This document shows positions 41,693 through 49,958 of a stretch of 59,949 bases of DNA, piece after piece (position 1 is the stretch's first letter; the number at the start of each line of letters is the position of its first letter). The stretch is from the NCBI GenBank assembly GCA_017416685.1, contig JAFQBN010000012.1, positions 1 to 59,949 on the forward strand, read 5' to 3'. Made by a program: the position numbers and the translations under genes. Under the pieces are notes generated by a model. The model had not been told where the DNA came from. It made no database searches and saw only the letters and a program-made list of their open reading frames with translations. Source of the DNA: Oscillospiraceae bacterium (lineage in GTDB: Bacteria > Bacillota > Clostridia > Oscillospirales > Oscillospiraceae).

Positions 41693-43441
41693 TTACATTT
41701 TCTCCGGAGCAGCCACGCCCAGCAAAGTCAGACAGTTTGCAATAACATTGCGCACACTGTCGGCCAGCTTCAGACGGGCCGACAGCACCGCAGGCTCTTC
41801 CCCCTTGATCCGGCAGGCGTTGTAGAAGCGGTGGAAGTCACCGGCCAGACTGACCAGATAGCGGTTGATGCGGCTGGGATCATAGGTCTTGGCCGCCTGA
41901 TGGATCTCATCGGGCAGCTGGCTGAGAGCCTTGATGAGGGCCCGCTCGGCGGGGTCGGTCAGCAGGTTGGCATCAATAGCGACCGCAGACTTGACCTGCT
42001 CGCCCTCGGCAGCCAGATTGGCGATGAGAGAGCAGATGCGGGCGTGAGCATACTGCACGTAGTAGACGGGGTTTTCACTGTCCTGCCGCACGGCCAGGTC
42101 CAGGTCGAAATCCAGAGGAGTGGTGGAGGACCGGGAGTTAAAGAAGTAGCGGGCCGCATCCACGCTGATCTCGTCCAGCAGGTCGTGCAGGGCGATGGCC
42201 TTGCCGGAGCGCTTGGACATACGCACGGGCTTGCCGTCCTGCAGCAGGTTCACAAGCTGCATCAGCACGATGACCAGCCGGTGAGAGCCGTCCAGTCCCA
42301 AACCATCCAGCGCCGCCTGCAGGCGGGCCACGTGGCCGTGGTGGTCGGCACCCCAGATGTTGATGGCGGTGTCGAAGCCGCGCACATCCAGCTTGTTACG
42401 GTGATAGGCGATGTCAGCGGCAAAGTAGGTGTAGAAGCCGTTTGCCCGGCGCAGCACGTCGTCCTTCAGGTCCAGCTTGTCCACCTGCTCCTGGGTCTTG
42501 CCCTCCCGCATGAACTTCTCCTTCAGCAGGCGGGTGGTATCCAGCCACAGGGCGCCGTCCTTTTCATAGGTCCAGCCCTTGTCAGAAAGCATCTGCACGG
42601 TCTCGGCCACGTAGCCGCTGTTGTGCAGCTCGGACTCAAAAAACCACTGGTCGTACTCAATGCCGTAGCGGCGCAGGTCGGCCTGCATATTGGGGATATT
42701 GACCTTCAGGCCGTACTCCGCCATGCGGTCCAGCCGCTCCTGCTCGTCAAGATCCTTCCAGCCCTCGCCGTTTTCCTCGTAAATGGCCTTGGCCAAAGCC
42801 TTGATGTCGTCGCCGTGGTAGCCTTCCTCGGGGAATTCAAAGCCGTCCTCGCCCAAAATCAGCTGCATATAGCGGGCGTTGATGGACACGGCAAATTTAT
42901 GGATCTGGTTGCCGGCGTCATTTACATAAAATTCCTTCCACGTGTCGCAGCCGTCTTTAGCCAGCACATTGGCAAGGGTATCACCCAGCACGCCGCCCCG
43001 GGCGTTGCCCATGTGCATGGGACCGGTGGGGTTGGCGGAGACGAACTCCACCATCACGCGGCGCCCGGCGCCCTCGTCGGTGGCACCGTAGTTTTCGCCC
43101 TCGGCCTCGATGGCGGCCAGCACGTCGCCGTACCACTTGGCGCCCAGAGTGAAGTTCAGAAAGCCGGGACCGGCGATCTCCACCTTGTCGAAAAAGCTGC
43201 CCTCCAGCTCCAGATTGTCCACGATGGTCTGGGCGATGGCACGGGGGGCCATGTGCAGGGCCTTGGCCCCCGCCATGGCGAAGGAGGACGCGTAGTCACC
43301 ATGGGCGGTGTCCTTGGGGATCTCGATGGTGGCCTTCACCTCGGCTCCGGCGGGCAGAGCGCCGGCAGCGGCAGCCTTCTCGTAAGCGGCGGCGGTGAGA
43401 GCAGCCACCTGCTCCTTGGCCAGTTGGATCATATTACTCAT
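41693..43441 (-). CDS. argS: Arginyl-tRNA synthetase
   Basis: A 582-residue class I synthetase charging tRNA-Arg. The HIGH-type motif is HMGNARG (from 143, after FVSANPTGP), the KMSKS-type motif is RMSKRSGKA. The N-terminal additional domain and the C-terminal DALR anticodon-binding domain (YVQYAHARI and onward) are complete. It follows the DUF1934 gene after 32 bp, an arrangement common in Firmicutes. Confidence 0.96.
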   Translation of the reverse strand: MSNMIQLAKEQVAALTAAAYEKAAAAGALPAGAEVKATIEIPKDTAHGDYASSFAMAGAKALHMAPRAIAQTIVDNLELEGSFFDKVEIAGPGFLNFTLGAKWYGDVLAAIEAEGENYGATDEGAGRRVMVEFVSANPTGPMHMGNARGGVLGDTLANVLAKDGCDTWKEFYVNDAGNQIHKFAVSINARYMQLILGEDGFEFPEEGYHGDDIKALAKAIYEENGEGWKDLDEQERLDRMAEYGLKVNIPNMQADLRRYGIEYDQWFFESELHNSGYVAETVQMLSDKGWTYEKDGALWLDTTRLLKEKFMREGKTQEQVDKLDLKDDVLRRANGFYTYFAADIAYHRNKLDVRGFDTAINIWGADHHGHVARLQAALDGLGLDGSHRLVIVLMQLVNLLQDGKPVRMSKRSGKAIALHDLLDEISVDAARYFFNSRSSTTPLDFDLDLAVRQDSENPVYYVQYAHARICSLIANLAAEGEQVKSAVAIDANLLTDPAERALIKALSQLPDEIHQAAKTYDPSRINRYLVSLAGDFHRFYNACRIKGEEPAVLSARLKLADSVRNVIANCLTLLGVAAPEKM

Positions 43442-43473
43442 AGTTCTATCACCTTTTCAGATGTTTTTTACGG

Positions 43474-43920
43474 TTAACAGGGAATATTCATGCCATTCGG
43501 CACTTTTTTCACATTGATGCGGAAGATGTTTCTGCCGGTGACCGCGTGGTCGATCTCGATGTTGTAGTCGATCTCGATCTCGCCTCCGTCCTCACCCAGC
43601 TCGGCGTACAGATGGCGGGTATTCACACCCACGGTCATGGCGCCATAAGGTGTATTGTACATGGCAAGGTGGCGCCGCCCCTCCTGAAACACCATTTGGG
43701 TGTTCACCTGCCCGGTGCGCAGCATAGTGACCCGCTCCGGCTCCACCTGAATGGTGGTCAGAGTACCCTCCAGTCCGGTCAGCTCGCTCTCCTCATACTG
43801 CAGGGTAAGCATGCCGCCCTCCCGGTCCAGGCTGCCCCGGGTGACCAGCTCAATGCTGTCCTTGTCGGCAGCTTCGAACTGCTGGATGCCTTTTACGCTT
43901 ATCATAACTTCCTGCGCCAT
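43474..43920 (-). CDS. DUF1934 (YwiB-like) protein
   Basis: A 148-residue soluble beta-barrel-type protein. Recognisable pattern: KGIQQF, IELVTRGSLDREGGMLTLQYEES, LEGTLTTIQVEPERVTMLRTG and a C-terminal IDYNIEIDHAVTGRNIFRINVKK. Members sit next to argS in Bacillus and Clostridia; function unknown, calycin-like fold. GGGAGGAGG precedes the ATG at 43920; longer upstream starts cross the promoter and are rejected. Confidence 0.9.
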   Translation of the reverse strand: MAQEVMISVKGIQQFEAADKDSIELVTRGSLDREGGMLTLQYEESELTGLEGTLTTIQVEPERVTMLRTGQVNTQMVFQEGRRHLAMYNTPYGAMTVGVNTRHLYAELGEDGGEIEIDYNIEIDHAVTGRNIFRINVKKVPNGMNIPC

Positions 43921-43954
43921 ACCGGAACCTCCTCCCTTTGGTGCATACGCGGAC

Positions 43955-43983
43955 ATTATATACCAAAAATCCTCGCTATACAA
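43955..43983 (-). promoter_or_regulatory. Predicted promoter of DUF1934-argS
   Basis: Minus strand TTGTAT, 17 bases, TATAAT, about 35 bp from the start codon. No T-box leader precedes argS. Confidence 0.65.
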
Positions 43984-44044
43984 TATAATATTTCCCCACA
44001 GGAAAAACAAGGGGTATTTTCCACACAGTTTTCTCCCGGAACAT

Positions 44045-44071
44045 TTGACAAACCGACAGGTTTCCTATAAT
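44045..44071 (+). promoter_or_regulatory. Predicted promoter of the 137-residue protein
   Basis: TTGACA, 15 bases, TATAAT (or 17 bases to TAATAT). Confidence 0.6.
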
Positions 44072-44105
44072 ATATCCTCAAAACCCCCAAAGGCAGGTGA
44101 ATGCC

Positions 44106-44519
44106 ATGAAAATCGAACTGACCAACAAACAATTCCGTCGGTTGCTGGATCTGGTATATATCGGCAACTGGATCCTGAACTCCACCCGGGGCGAGAACCG
44201 CTTTGCCGACTATGACGAGGTGGAGTCTTTGCTCTTCGCCCGGGCCGCTGTAGAGGGCATGCCCTCTCTGGCCGAGCTGTACGAGGGCGAGATCATCCCC
44301 TCCCGCGCCTTTGCCGAGGGCGGCATTCACGAGGCCATCGCCGAATACGAAAACAACGTCTTTTTCGATATTCTGGCGGAAGAGCTGGCCCGTCGGGACA
44401 TGGACGACCCTCCCATTGATGAGAGCAACTATGCCGAGCTGACCAGCCGCATTGAAGCATACATCACCGAATTTGAGCAGCACGGCATCGAAAACATTCT
44501 GGTGGACACCGACCGCTGA
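44106..44519 (+). CDS. Conserved-looking soluble protein, unknown function
   Basis: A 137-residue acidic, mainly helical protein. It starts KIELTNKQFRRLLDLVYIGNW, with LLDLVYIGNWILN a conserved-looking amphipathic stretch, and then DYDEVESLLFARA and a long acidic second half ending in IENILVDTDR. Similar proteins occur widely in Clostridia without a known role. AGGTGA lies before the ATG at 44106. Single-gene unit with its own promoter and terminator. Confidence 0.7.
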   Translation: MKIELTNKQFRRLLDLVYIGNWILNSTRGENRFADYDEVESLLFARAAVEGMPSLAELYEGEIIPSRAFAEGGIHEAIAEYENNVFFDILAEELARRDMDDPPIDESNYAELTSRIEAYITEFEQHGIENILVDTDR

Positions 44520-44525
44520 CATAAC

Positions 44526-44563
44526 CAAAAAGCTGCACAGGCTACCGCCTGTGCAGCTTTTTT
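44526..44563. terminator. Bidirectional intrinsic terminator
   Basis: Stem AAAAAGCTGCACAGGC / GCCTGTGCAGCTTTTT with loop TACC. Confidence 0.9.
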
Positions 44564-45848
44564 ATACCAGTTCTCCCCCGGCCACGCCCTTTTCCACGCC
44601 CGTCAAACGGACATCTGCCACACGGTTGTGGAGGTTTGCTCCCTTCACCGCTACGGGAATATAGTTGGGGGTGTGACCCCACCAGAGGCCCTCCCGCTCC
44701 TCTTCAAACAGCACAGGAACGGTGCGTCCCACAAAGCGGTTCAGATACGCCCGCTCCATCTCCTCCGCCACCTGCGCCGCCGCGTGGGCGCGGTCTGCCT
44801 TCACGGCATTTGCAATCTGACCGGGCATCTTAGCCGCTGGAGTTCCGGGGCGTTTGGAATACGGAAACACGTGCATTGCGGAAAAGGCGCAGGTGCGGAT
44901 AAAGGTCAGGGTTTGGGCAAATTCCTCCTGCGTCTCCCCGGGGAAGCCCACGATCAGGTCGGTGGTAATGGCCGGGTCATCAAAATACTGCCGCAGCAGC
45001 CGGACCGACTGCAGATACCGGGCGGTATCGTACTTGCGGTTCATGCGCGAGAGTACACTGTCGCAGCCGGACTGCATGGACAGATGGAAGTGAGGGCAGA
45101 GGTTGGGCAGCTTGGACATCCGGGTGCAGAATTCCTCCGTAATGGTCCGGGGTTCCAGGGACCCAAGGCGGATGCGGCACTCCGGCGCAGCGGCACAGAT
45201 GGCCTCCACAAGGTCGGTCAATTCCTCCCCGGTCTTCAGATCCCGACCCCAGGAGGAAATTTCAATACCGGTCAGCACGATTTCCCGATACCCCTGCTCC
45301 TGCAGGCTTTTGGCCTGCTGCCGTGCGGTTTCCAGCGCCAACGAGCGGATACGCCCCCGGGCGTAGGGAATGATGCAGTAGGAACAGAAATTGACGCAGC
45401 CGTCCTCCACCTTCAGCATGGCACGGGTGCGGCCCTCCAGTCCGCCGGCGGGCAGCACCTCAAACGCGGTGCGGGTGAAGGCGTCATCCAACACGGTGAT
45501 GGGTTTGCGCTCCGCCGCCGCCTGCTCCGTCAGCTCCACAAAGGCAAGCCGGTCGCCGGTGCCGCCCACAAGGTCGATGCCCAGTCCTGTCATATCGTCC
45601 GGATGGGTCTGGGGATAGCAGCCGCACACCGCCACCACGGCATGGGGGTTCTCCTTCCGGGCGCGGCGGATGACCTGTCGGGACTTCTTATCGCTGACGG
45701 CGGTGACGGAACAGGTGTTGATGATATAGGCATCCGCCGGTGCGTCAAAGTCGGTCAGGGTATGGCCCCGGCGGACAAACTCCTGCTCCAGTGCCTGAGT
45801 CTCATACTGATTGACCTTGCAGCCAAGGGTATAGAATGCAATTTTCAC
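44562..45848 (-). CDS. mtaB: tRNA t6A37 methylthiotransferase MtaB
   Basis: A 428-residue radical-SAM enzyme that adds a methylthio group to t6A37 of tRNA. N-terminal domain cysteines: TLGCKVNQYE, INTCSVT and CGCYPQ. The radical-SAM motif is CVNFCSYC. LSMQSGCDSVLSRMNRKY and a C-terminal TRAM domain (VGRTVPVLFEEEREG) follow. GTG start at 45848, eleven bases after GGAGG; a GTG at 45860 would sit inside the ribosome site. Confidence 0.93.
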   Translation of the reverse strand: MKIAFYTLGCKVNQYETQALEQEFVRRGHTLTDFDAPADAYIINTCSVTAVSDKKSRQVIRRARKENPHAVVAVCGCYPQTHPDDMTGLGIDLVGGTGDRLAFVELTEQAAAERKPITVLDDAFTRTAFEVLPAGGLEGRTRAMLKVEDGCVNFCSYCIIPYARGRIRSLALETARQQAKSLQEQGYREIVLTGIEISSWGRDLKTGEELTDLVEAICAAAPECRIRLGSLEPRTITEEFCTRMSKLPNLCPHFHLSMQSGCDSVLSRMNRKYDTARYLQSVRLLRQYFDDPAITTDLIVGFPGETQEEFAQTLTFIRTCAFSAMHVFPYSKRPGTPAAKMPGQIANAVKADRAHAAAQVAEEMERAYLNRFVGRTVPVLFEEEREGLWWGHTPNYIPVAVKGANLHNRVADVRLTGVEKGVAGGELV

Positions 45849-45887
45849 GGCCGGGGACACCTCCTTTCCAGCAGATCTGTCGGGCTA

Positions 45888-45917
45888 ATTATAAAGGAAA
45901 CCCACCGCTGTGGTCAA
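45888..45917 (-). promoter_or_regulatory. Predicted promoter of mtaB
   Basis: Minus strand TTGACC, 18 bases, TATAAT. Confidence 0.65.
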
Positions 45918-45942
45918 GAGGTGGTATTTTTCTCCGCTTGTG

Positions 45943-45971
45943 TTGCAAACCGCTGCCGTTTGGGGTATGAT
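45943..45971 (+). promoter_or_regulatory. Predicted promoter of the chromate-transporter pair
   Basis: TTGCAA, 17 bases, TATGAT, 34 bp before the TTG start. Confidence 0.65.
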
Positions 45972-46005
45972 ATGCGCAGTAAATCACAGGCAAGGAAGTG
46001 CTGCT

Positions 46006-46563
46006 TTGAATATTTATCTCGACTTATTCCTCACCTTCGCCCGCATCGGTGTATGCACCTTCGGCGGCGGCATCGCCATGCTGCCCATTTTGCAGCGGGA
46101 GGTCGTGGACAAAAAGGGCTGGGCCACCGGTGAGGAGCTGACCGACTACTACGCCATCGGTCAATGCACCCCCGGCATCATCGCCGTCAATCTGGCCACC
46201 TTCATCGGCCATAAGCTCAAGGGCGCCTTGGGCGGCATCCTCGCCACCATCGGTGTGGTGTTCCCCTCGGTGGTCATCATCACCCTGATCGCCGCGTTTC
46301 TGCGCAGCTTTGCCGAAATTCCCGCGGTGCAGCACGCCCTGACCGGCATCAACGCCTGCGTGCTGGCGCTGATCGCCTTCAGTGTACACAAGCTGGCAAA
46401 GTCCACCCTGAAGGATATTTGGTGCTGGCTCATCTTCGCCGTGGTGCTGGTGTGTTCTTTCGTATTCGGCCTGTCCCCGGTGACCCTTGTGGTTGCCGCC
46501 GGTCTGTCCGGCTGGCTCATTCGCCGGCTGACCAAGGGCAGAAAGGCGGGTGACCGGGCATGA
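46006..46563 (+). CDS. Chromate transporter, N-terminal half protein
   Basis: A 185-residue CHR-family membrane protein, one half of a split transporter. Motif FGGGIAMLPILQREVVDKKGW and GQCTPGIIAVNLATFIG are typical. In this short-chain form two half proteins pair to make one transporter. TTG start at 46006 is seven bases after AAGGAAG; no ATG fits. Its stop overlaps the next ATG (ATGA). Real substrate in anaerobes is uncertain (chromate or another anion). Confidence 0.88.
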   Translation: MNIYLDLFLTFARIGVCTFGGGIAMLPILQREVVDKKGWATGEELTDYYAIGQCTPGIIAVNLATFIGHKLKGALGGILATIGVVFPSVVIITLIAAFLRSFAEIPAVQHALTGINACVLALIAFSVHKLAKSTLKDIWCWLIFAVVLVCSFVFGLSPVTLVVAAGLSGWLIRRLTKGRKAGDRA

Positions 46564-47123
46564 TGTTCCTGCAGCTTTTTTGGGAGTTTTTCAAGGTCGG
46601 TCTGTTCGCCGTGGGCGGCGGCCTCGCCACGATTCCCTTTTTGGAATCTATGGGCAGCGCTACCGGCTGGTTCACCCCGGCCGACCTGACCACCATGATC
46701 GCCGTGTCGGAGTCCACCCCCGGCCCTATCGGGGTCAACATGGCCACCTACGTGGGCTTTCAGGTGGGCAGCATTCCCGGCGCGGTCATCGCCACCCTGG
46801 GGCTGATCACCCCCTCCGTCATCGTCATTCTGATCATTTCCGGCTTTTTGCAGAAGTTCCGCCAGTCCAAAACCGTGGACAGCGTGTTCTACGGCCTGCG
46901 CCCGGCCTCCACCGCCCTGATCGCCGCAGCGGGACTGAAGGTGGCGCTGGACGTGCTGGTGACGGTGGGCAGCACACAAACGCACGCCTTTGCCATCAGC
47001 TGGCCCCTTGTAATTTTGACAGCAGCCGTGTTCCTTGCCATGAAGATCAAGGCTTTGGGCAAGCTGCACCCCATCGTGTTCATCGGCATTTCTGCCCTTG
47101 CGGGCATTCTCTTCAAACTATAA
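46560..47123 (+). CDS. Chromate transporter, C-terminal half protein
   Basis: A 187-residue CHR-family half protein, partner of the preceding gene and translated with it by a 4-bp overlap. Motif VGGGLATIPFLESMG and SESTPGPIGVNMATYVGFQ are the second-half versions of the family signature. About six membrane helices. A terminator follows directly. Confidence 0.88.
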   Translation: MMFLQLFWEFFKVGLFAVGGGLATIPFLESMGSATGWFTPADLTTMIAVSESTPGPIGVNMATYVGFQVGSIPGAVIATLGLITPSVIVILIISGFLQKFRQSKTVDSVFYGLRPASTALIAAAGLKVALDVLVTVGSTQTHAFAISWPLVILTAAVFLAMKIKALGKLHPIVFIGISALAGILFKL

Positions 47124-47160
47124 AAAGACAGCCGCTTCCACACGGAAGCGGCTGTCTTTT
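47122..47160. terminator. Bidirectional intrinsic terminator
   Basis: Stem AAAAGACAGCCGCTTCC / GGAAGCGGCTGTCTTTT with loop ACAC. Confidence 0.9.
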
Positions 47161-48418
47161 AATGTGCGTTTTTCCCCACCCACTCGGTGTGGAATTTGGA
47201 GTACATAATCTTCTGCTCGCTGTACAGCCCATGATAGCCGGAGGTCATATAAGCCACCGCACAGGCAAGGGCAAACAGGGGCAGACTCTGTCCGCCAAAC
47301 AGTTCAAAAGCCAGCAGGGTGGATGCCATGGGGCAGTTGGTACAGCCGCAGAACAAGGCCGCCATGCCCAGCGCCGCGCCAAAGGCGGGGTCCATACCCA
47401 GCAGAGGGGCAGCCGCGCAGCCAAAGGTGGCGCCGGTAAACAGTACGGGGACGATCTCACCGCCCCGGAAGCCGGCACCCAACGTCACCGCCGTAAACAG
47501 GATCTTCAGCAGGAAGGCCCAGGGTACAGCCTGTCCCTGCTCCACAGCCAGGCCAATGATATGGCCGCCGGCACCGTTATAATCCTGACTGCCCACCGCA
47601 AAGGTCAGACCCAGCACCAGTACGCCGCCCAGCGCACCGCGCAAGGCGGGATGGATGGGAATTTTTCCGTATAGTTTGGGAGCCGCGTGGACCACCCGGC
47701 AGAACAGCACCGACACCAGCGCACACAGCACACCCATCGCCGCCGCCTGCCCAAGGGACAGCAAATCGGTGGCGGGAATGGCGGCCACAGCGTAACCTGC
47801 CGCCGGGGCGCCCAAAAGCTTTGCAACCTCCAGCGCCACCAGTGATGCGCACAGGCAGGGTACCAGCGCCGCGTGGTACATCACGCCCACGCTGACTACC
47901 TCAAGGGCGAACACCGCCGCGGTCAGTGGCGTGCCGAACAGTCCGGAAAAGGCGGCGGACATGCCGCACATGACCAGAACGCGCCGTTCCCTTTCGTCCA
48001 GACGCAGCGCCCGTCCAAGCTTGTCTCCCACAGAGCCGCCCAGCTGCAGGGCCGCGCCCTCACGACCGGCGGAGCCGCCCACCAGATGAGTCAGGATGGT
48101 AGACACAAAAATCAATGGGGCGGTACGCAGCCGCACCGGCTGGGCAGTACGCACGCAGACAAAAATCTGATTGGTACCCCGGTCGTGGGCCATGCCGCAC
48201 GCCCGGTACAGCAGCACGATAGCCGCACCTGCTGCGGGCAGGAACAGCAGCACCCAAGGATGATGCACACGCAGTTCGGCGGCCAGCTCAATGCCGTGGT
48301 GGAACGCCACCGACACCGCGCCAAGGCCGGCGCCCAGCAGGCTTGCCAGCACCACCCAGCGCAGGAAGCTGACCAGCAATCCGGCGGCCTGCCTGCCCTT
48401 TGCATAGTATTCGTTCAA
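47159..48418 (-). CDS. CLC-family anion antiporter, probably CLC-F (fluoride) type
   Basis: A 419-residue CLC protein. Selectivity motifs: GSAGREGAALQLGG (gating Glu in GREG), GFRGGEIVPVLFTGATFG and FCGCTNCPMASTLLAFELFGG. The last two resemble CLC-F fluoride/proton antiporters more than chloride channels, which have GxFxP and a different helix N start. Fluoride export is therefore inferred, not certain. TTG start at 48418 lies seven bases after AGGGAG; the longer TTG at 48442 has no ribosome site. No fluoride riboswitch was seen in the leader. Confidence 0.82.
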   Translation of the reverse strand: MNEYYAKGRQAAGLLVSFLRWVVLASLLGAGLGAVSVAFHHGIELAAELRVHHPWVLLFLPAAGAAIVLLYRACGMAHDRGTNQIFVCVRTAQPVRLRTAPLIFVSTILTHLVGGSAGREGAALQLGGSVGDKLGRALRLDERERRVLVMCGMSAAFSGLFGTPLTAAVFALEVVSVGVMYHAALVPCLCASLVALEVAKLLGAPAAGYAVAAIPATDLLSLGQAAAMGVLCALVSVLFCRVVHAAPKLYGKIPIHPALRGALGGVLVLGLTFAVGSQDYNGAGGHIIGLAVEQGQAVPWAFLLKILFTAVTLGAGFRGGEIVPVLFTGATFGCAAAPLLGMDPAFGAALGMAALFCGCTNCPMASTLLAFELFGGQSLPLFALACAVAYMTSGYHGLYSEQKIMYSKFHTEWVGKNAH

Positions 48419-48462
48419 AAAAGCACTCCCTTTATGGGTCAAATTAATTCAAACCAGCGAAG

Positions 48463-48490
48463 ATTATAGCACATAAATTGGAATTGTCTA
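48463..48490 (-). promoter_or_regulatory. Predicted promoter of the CLC gene
   Basis: Minus strand TAGACA, 16 bases, TATAAT. Confidence 0.6.
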
Positions 48491-48559
48491 GGTTCAATTT
48501 TGCCCAATTGTGTGGTATAATGCAGACGCATCTACGCTGAAACGAACAAGGTGAAGGTT

Positions 48560-49336
48560 ATGATTAAAGCCATTTTCTTTGATATTGACGGCACTCTGGT
48601 CCCCAGCGGCGGCCAGCATCTGCCCATCGAGACCCTTGCCGCACTGCGGACGCTGCGCACAAAGGGTATCCGTCTGTTTGCCGCCACCGGGCGGCATATC
48701 AGCATGCTGGACGGCATCCGGCAGGACTTTGAGTTCGACGGCTATGCCACCATGAACGGGCAGCACTGCACCTTTGCCGGCCTCCCCGTGGCCCGCAATC
48801 CCATCCCCCCGGAAGGTGTGCGGGAAATCGTGGCGGCCGCTGGGGCCGAGCAGTTCTCCTGCATCTTTTTGGAGGCAGAGGAGCTGTGGACCAACATGTC
48901 CAACGACGCCGCCCATGCCTTTTTGGAGGAATTCAACGTCGCCACACCGCCCACCATGCCGCTGGAGCGCGCCTTGGAGCGCGAAATCTATCAGGTCATC
49001 GTTCTCCTGTCCCCCGAACGGGAGCATCTGCTGCTGGACCGGGCCACCCACCTGACCACCACCCGCTGGCATCCGGGTTTTCTGGATGCCCTTGCCCCCG
49101 GCGGCGGTAAAGCCTCCGGCGTGCAGTCCATTTTGGACCATTTGGGTCTGACCGCCGATGAAGCCATGGCCTTTGGTGACGGCGGCAACGACATCTCCAT
49201 GCTGAAACTGGCCCGCATCGGTGTGGCCACCGGCAACGCCGGCGACCACGTAAAAGCCGCGGCGGACTACGTCTGCTCCCCCGTGGAGCAGCAGGGCGTA
49301 CTGGAAGCATTCCGGCACTTTGGCTTGATTGAATAA
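48560..49336 (+). CDS. HAD-superfamily Cof-type phosphatase
   Basis: A 258-residue HAD phosphatase of the Cof/YidA kind. Motif I FFDIDGTL, motif II AATGRH, motif III Lys in the GGGKASGVQSI segment, motif IV FGDGGNDISML; a C2-type cap lies in the middle. It acts on sugar phosphates or similar small phosphates. ATG at 48560 follows AAGGTGA. A TATAAT box sits at 48515-48520 with a poor -35. Confidence 0.88.
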   Translation: MIKAIFFDIDGTLVPSGGQHLPIETLAALRTLRTKGIRLFAATGRHISMLDGIRQDFEFDGYATMNGQHCTFAGLPVARNPIPPEGVREIVAAAGAEQFSCIFLEAEELWTNMSNDAAHAFLEEFNVATPPTMPLERALEREIYQVIVLLSPEREHLLLDRATHLTTTRWHPGFLDALAPGGGKASGVQSILDHLGLTADEAMAFGDGGNDISMLKLARIGVATGNAGDHVKAAADYVCSPVEQQGVLEAFRHFGLIE

Positions 49337-49376
49337 AGAAAGTCCAAATCCCAAAGGGGATTTGGACTTTCTTTTT
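49335..49376. terminator. Bidirectional intrinsic terminator
   Basis: Stem GAAAGTCCAAATCC / GGATTTGGACTTTC with T-run, between convergent genes. Confidence 0.9.
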
Positions 49377-49762
49377 CAGGTATCATTTTCGCACGTTCGG
49401 GGCACGTATTCCTCCCAGGCGCAGCCAAACATTTCCCGCAGGGCGTCTTTTGATACTTTCTCCCGCAGCGCCACATATTCCTTCGCCGATCGGCAGGTAT
49501 CCTCCGGGTCGGAAAACAGTCCGGGCCGGCCGCAGGCGTGCATATACTCATTCACCGCCCGAAAGCGCACTGCACTCTTTTCCACCTGCCGGGCAATTTC
49601 CTCGTCACCGTAGCCCAGACTTCTGAATGCGGGATACCCGATGGGTTCTTCCATCAGCTTTTCCATTTTTGCGGCGATGCAGTTGTCCATCCGCCGGAAA
49701 ATCTCCTGCCTGTCGTCAAAAGGCAGCCCTTTTATATAAAAATCAATCGGTCTGTCGTTCAT
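49376..49762 (-). CDS. Hypothetical soluble protein
   Basis: A 128-residue protein, mainly helical, with DFYIKGLPFDDRQEIFRRMD near the start and LGYGDEEIARQVEKSAVRFRAVNEYM in the middle. I do not recognise the family. AGGAGGA precedes the ATG at 49762. It lies just downstream of the tRNA-Leu terminator; no separate promoter is clear. Confidence 0.6.
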   Translation of the reverse strand: MNDRPIDFYIKGLPFDDRQEIFRRMDNCIAAKMEKLMEEPIGYPAFRSLGYGDEEIARQVEKSAVRFRAVNEYMHACGRPGLFSDPEDTCRSAKEYVALREKVSKDALREMFGCAWEEYVPRTCENDT

Positions 49763-49778
49763 AGTTCCTCCTGCAGCT

Positions 49779-49815
49779 AAAAACACCCTTTGCCAGCCCG
49801 GCAAAGGGTGTTTTT
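49779..49815 (-). terminator. Terminator of tRNA-Leu
   Basis: Stem AAAAACACCCTTTGCC / GGCAAAGGGTGTTTTT, immediately after the CCA end of the tRNA on the minus strand. Confidence 0.9.
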
Positions 49816-49900
49816 GGTGCGGCTGACGGGAGTCGAACCCGTACGCCCGTGGGGCACCAGCACCTCAAGCTGGCCAGTCTACCAATTCCAGCACAGCCGC
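49815..49900 (-). tRNA. tRNA-Leu (anticodon GAG)
   Basis: Acceptor GCGGCTG / CAGCCGC, anticodon arm CCAGC-TTGAGGT-GCTGG, long variable arm, T-arm ACGGGTTCGACTCCCGT, discriminator A, encoded CCA; 86 nt as expected for a class II tRNA. Confidence 0.95.
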
Positions 49901-49929
49901 AAATACAGCCCACGCAAGGCTGCTTCGCT

Positions 49930-49958
49930 ATTATAATGTGCTTTGTTTCATTTGTCAA
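49930..49958 (-). promoter_or_regulatory. Strong predicted promoter of tRNA-Leu
   Basis: Minus strand TTGACA, 17 bases, TATAAT, a full consensus. Its -35 lies inside the last codons of the upstream flippase gene. Confidence 0.85.

Noticed and set aside
41693-43983. T-box leader for argS
   Set aside because: The promoter lies only about 35 bp before the first gene of the unit and no T-box sequence or specifier stem is visible.
48419-48559. Fluoride riboswitch before the CLC-F-like gene
   Set aside because: The conserved pseudoknot segments were not found in the short AT-rich leader.
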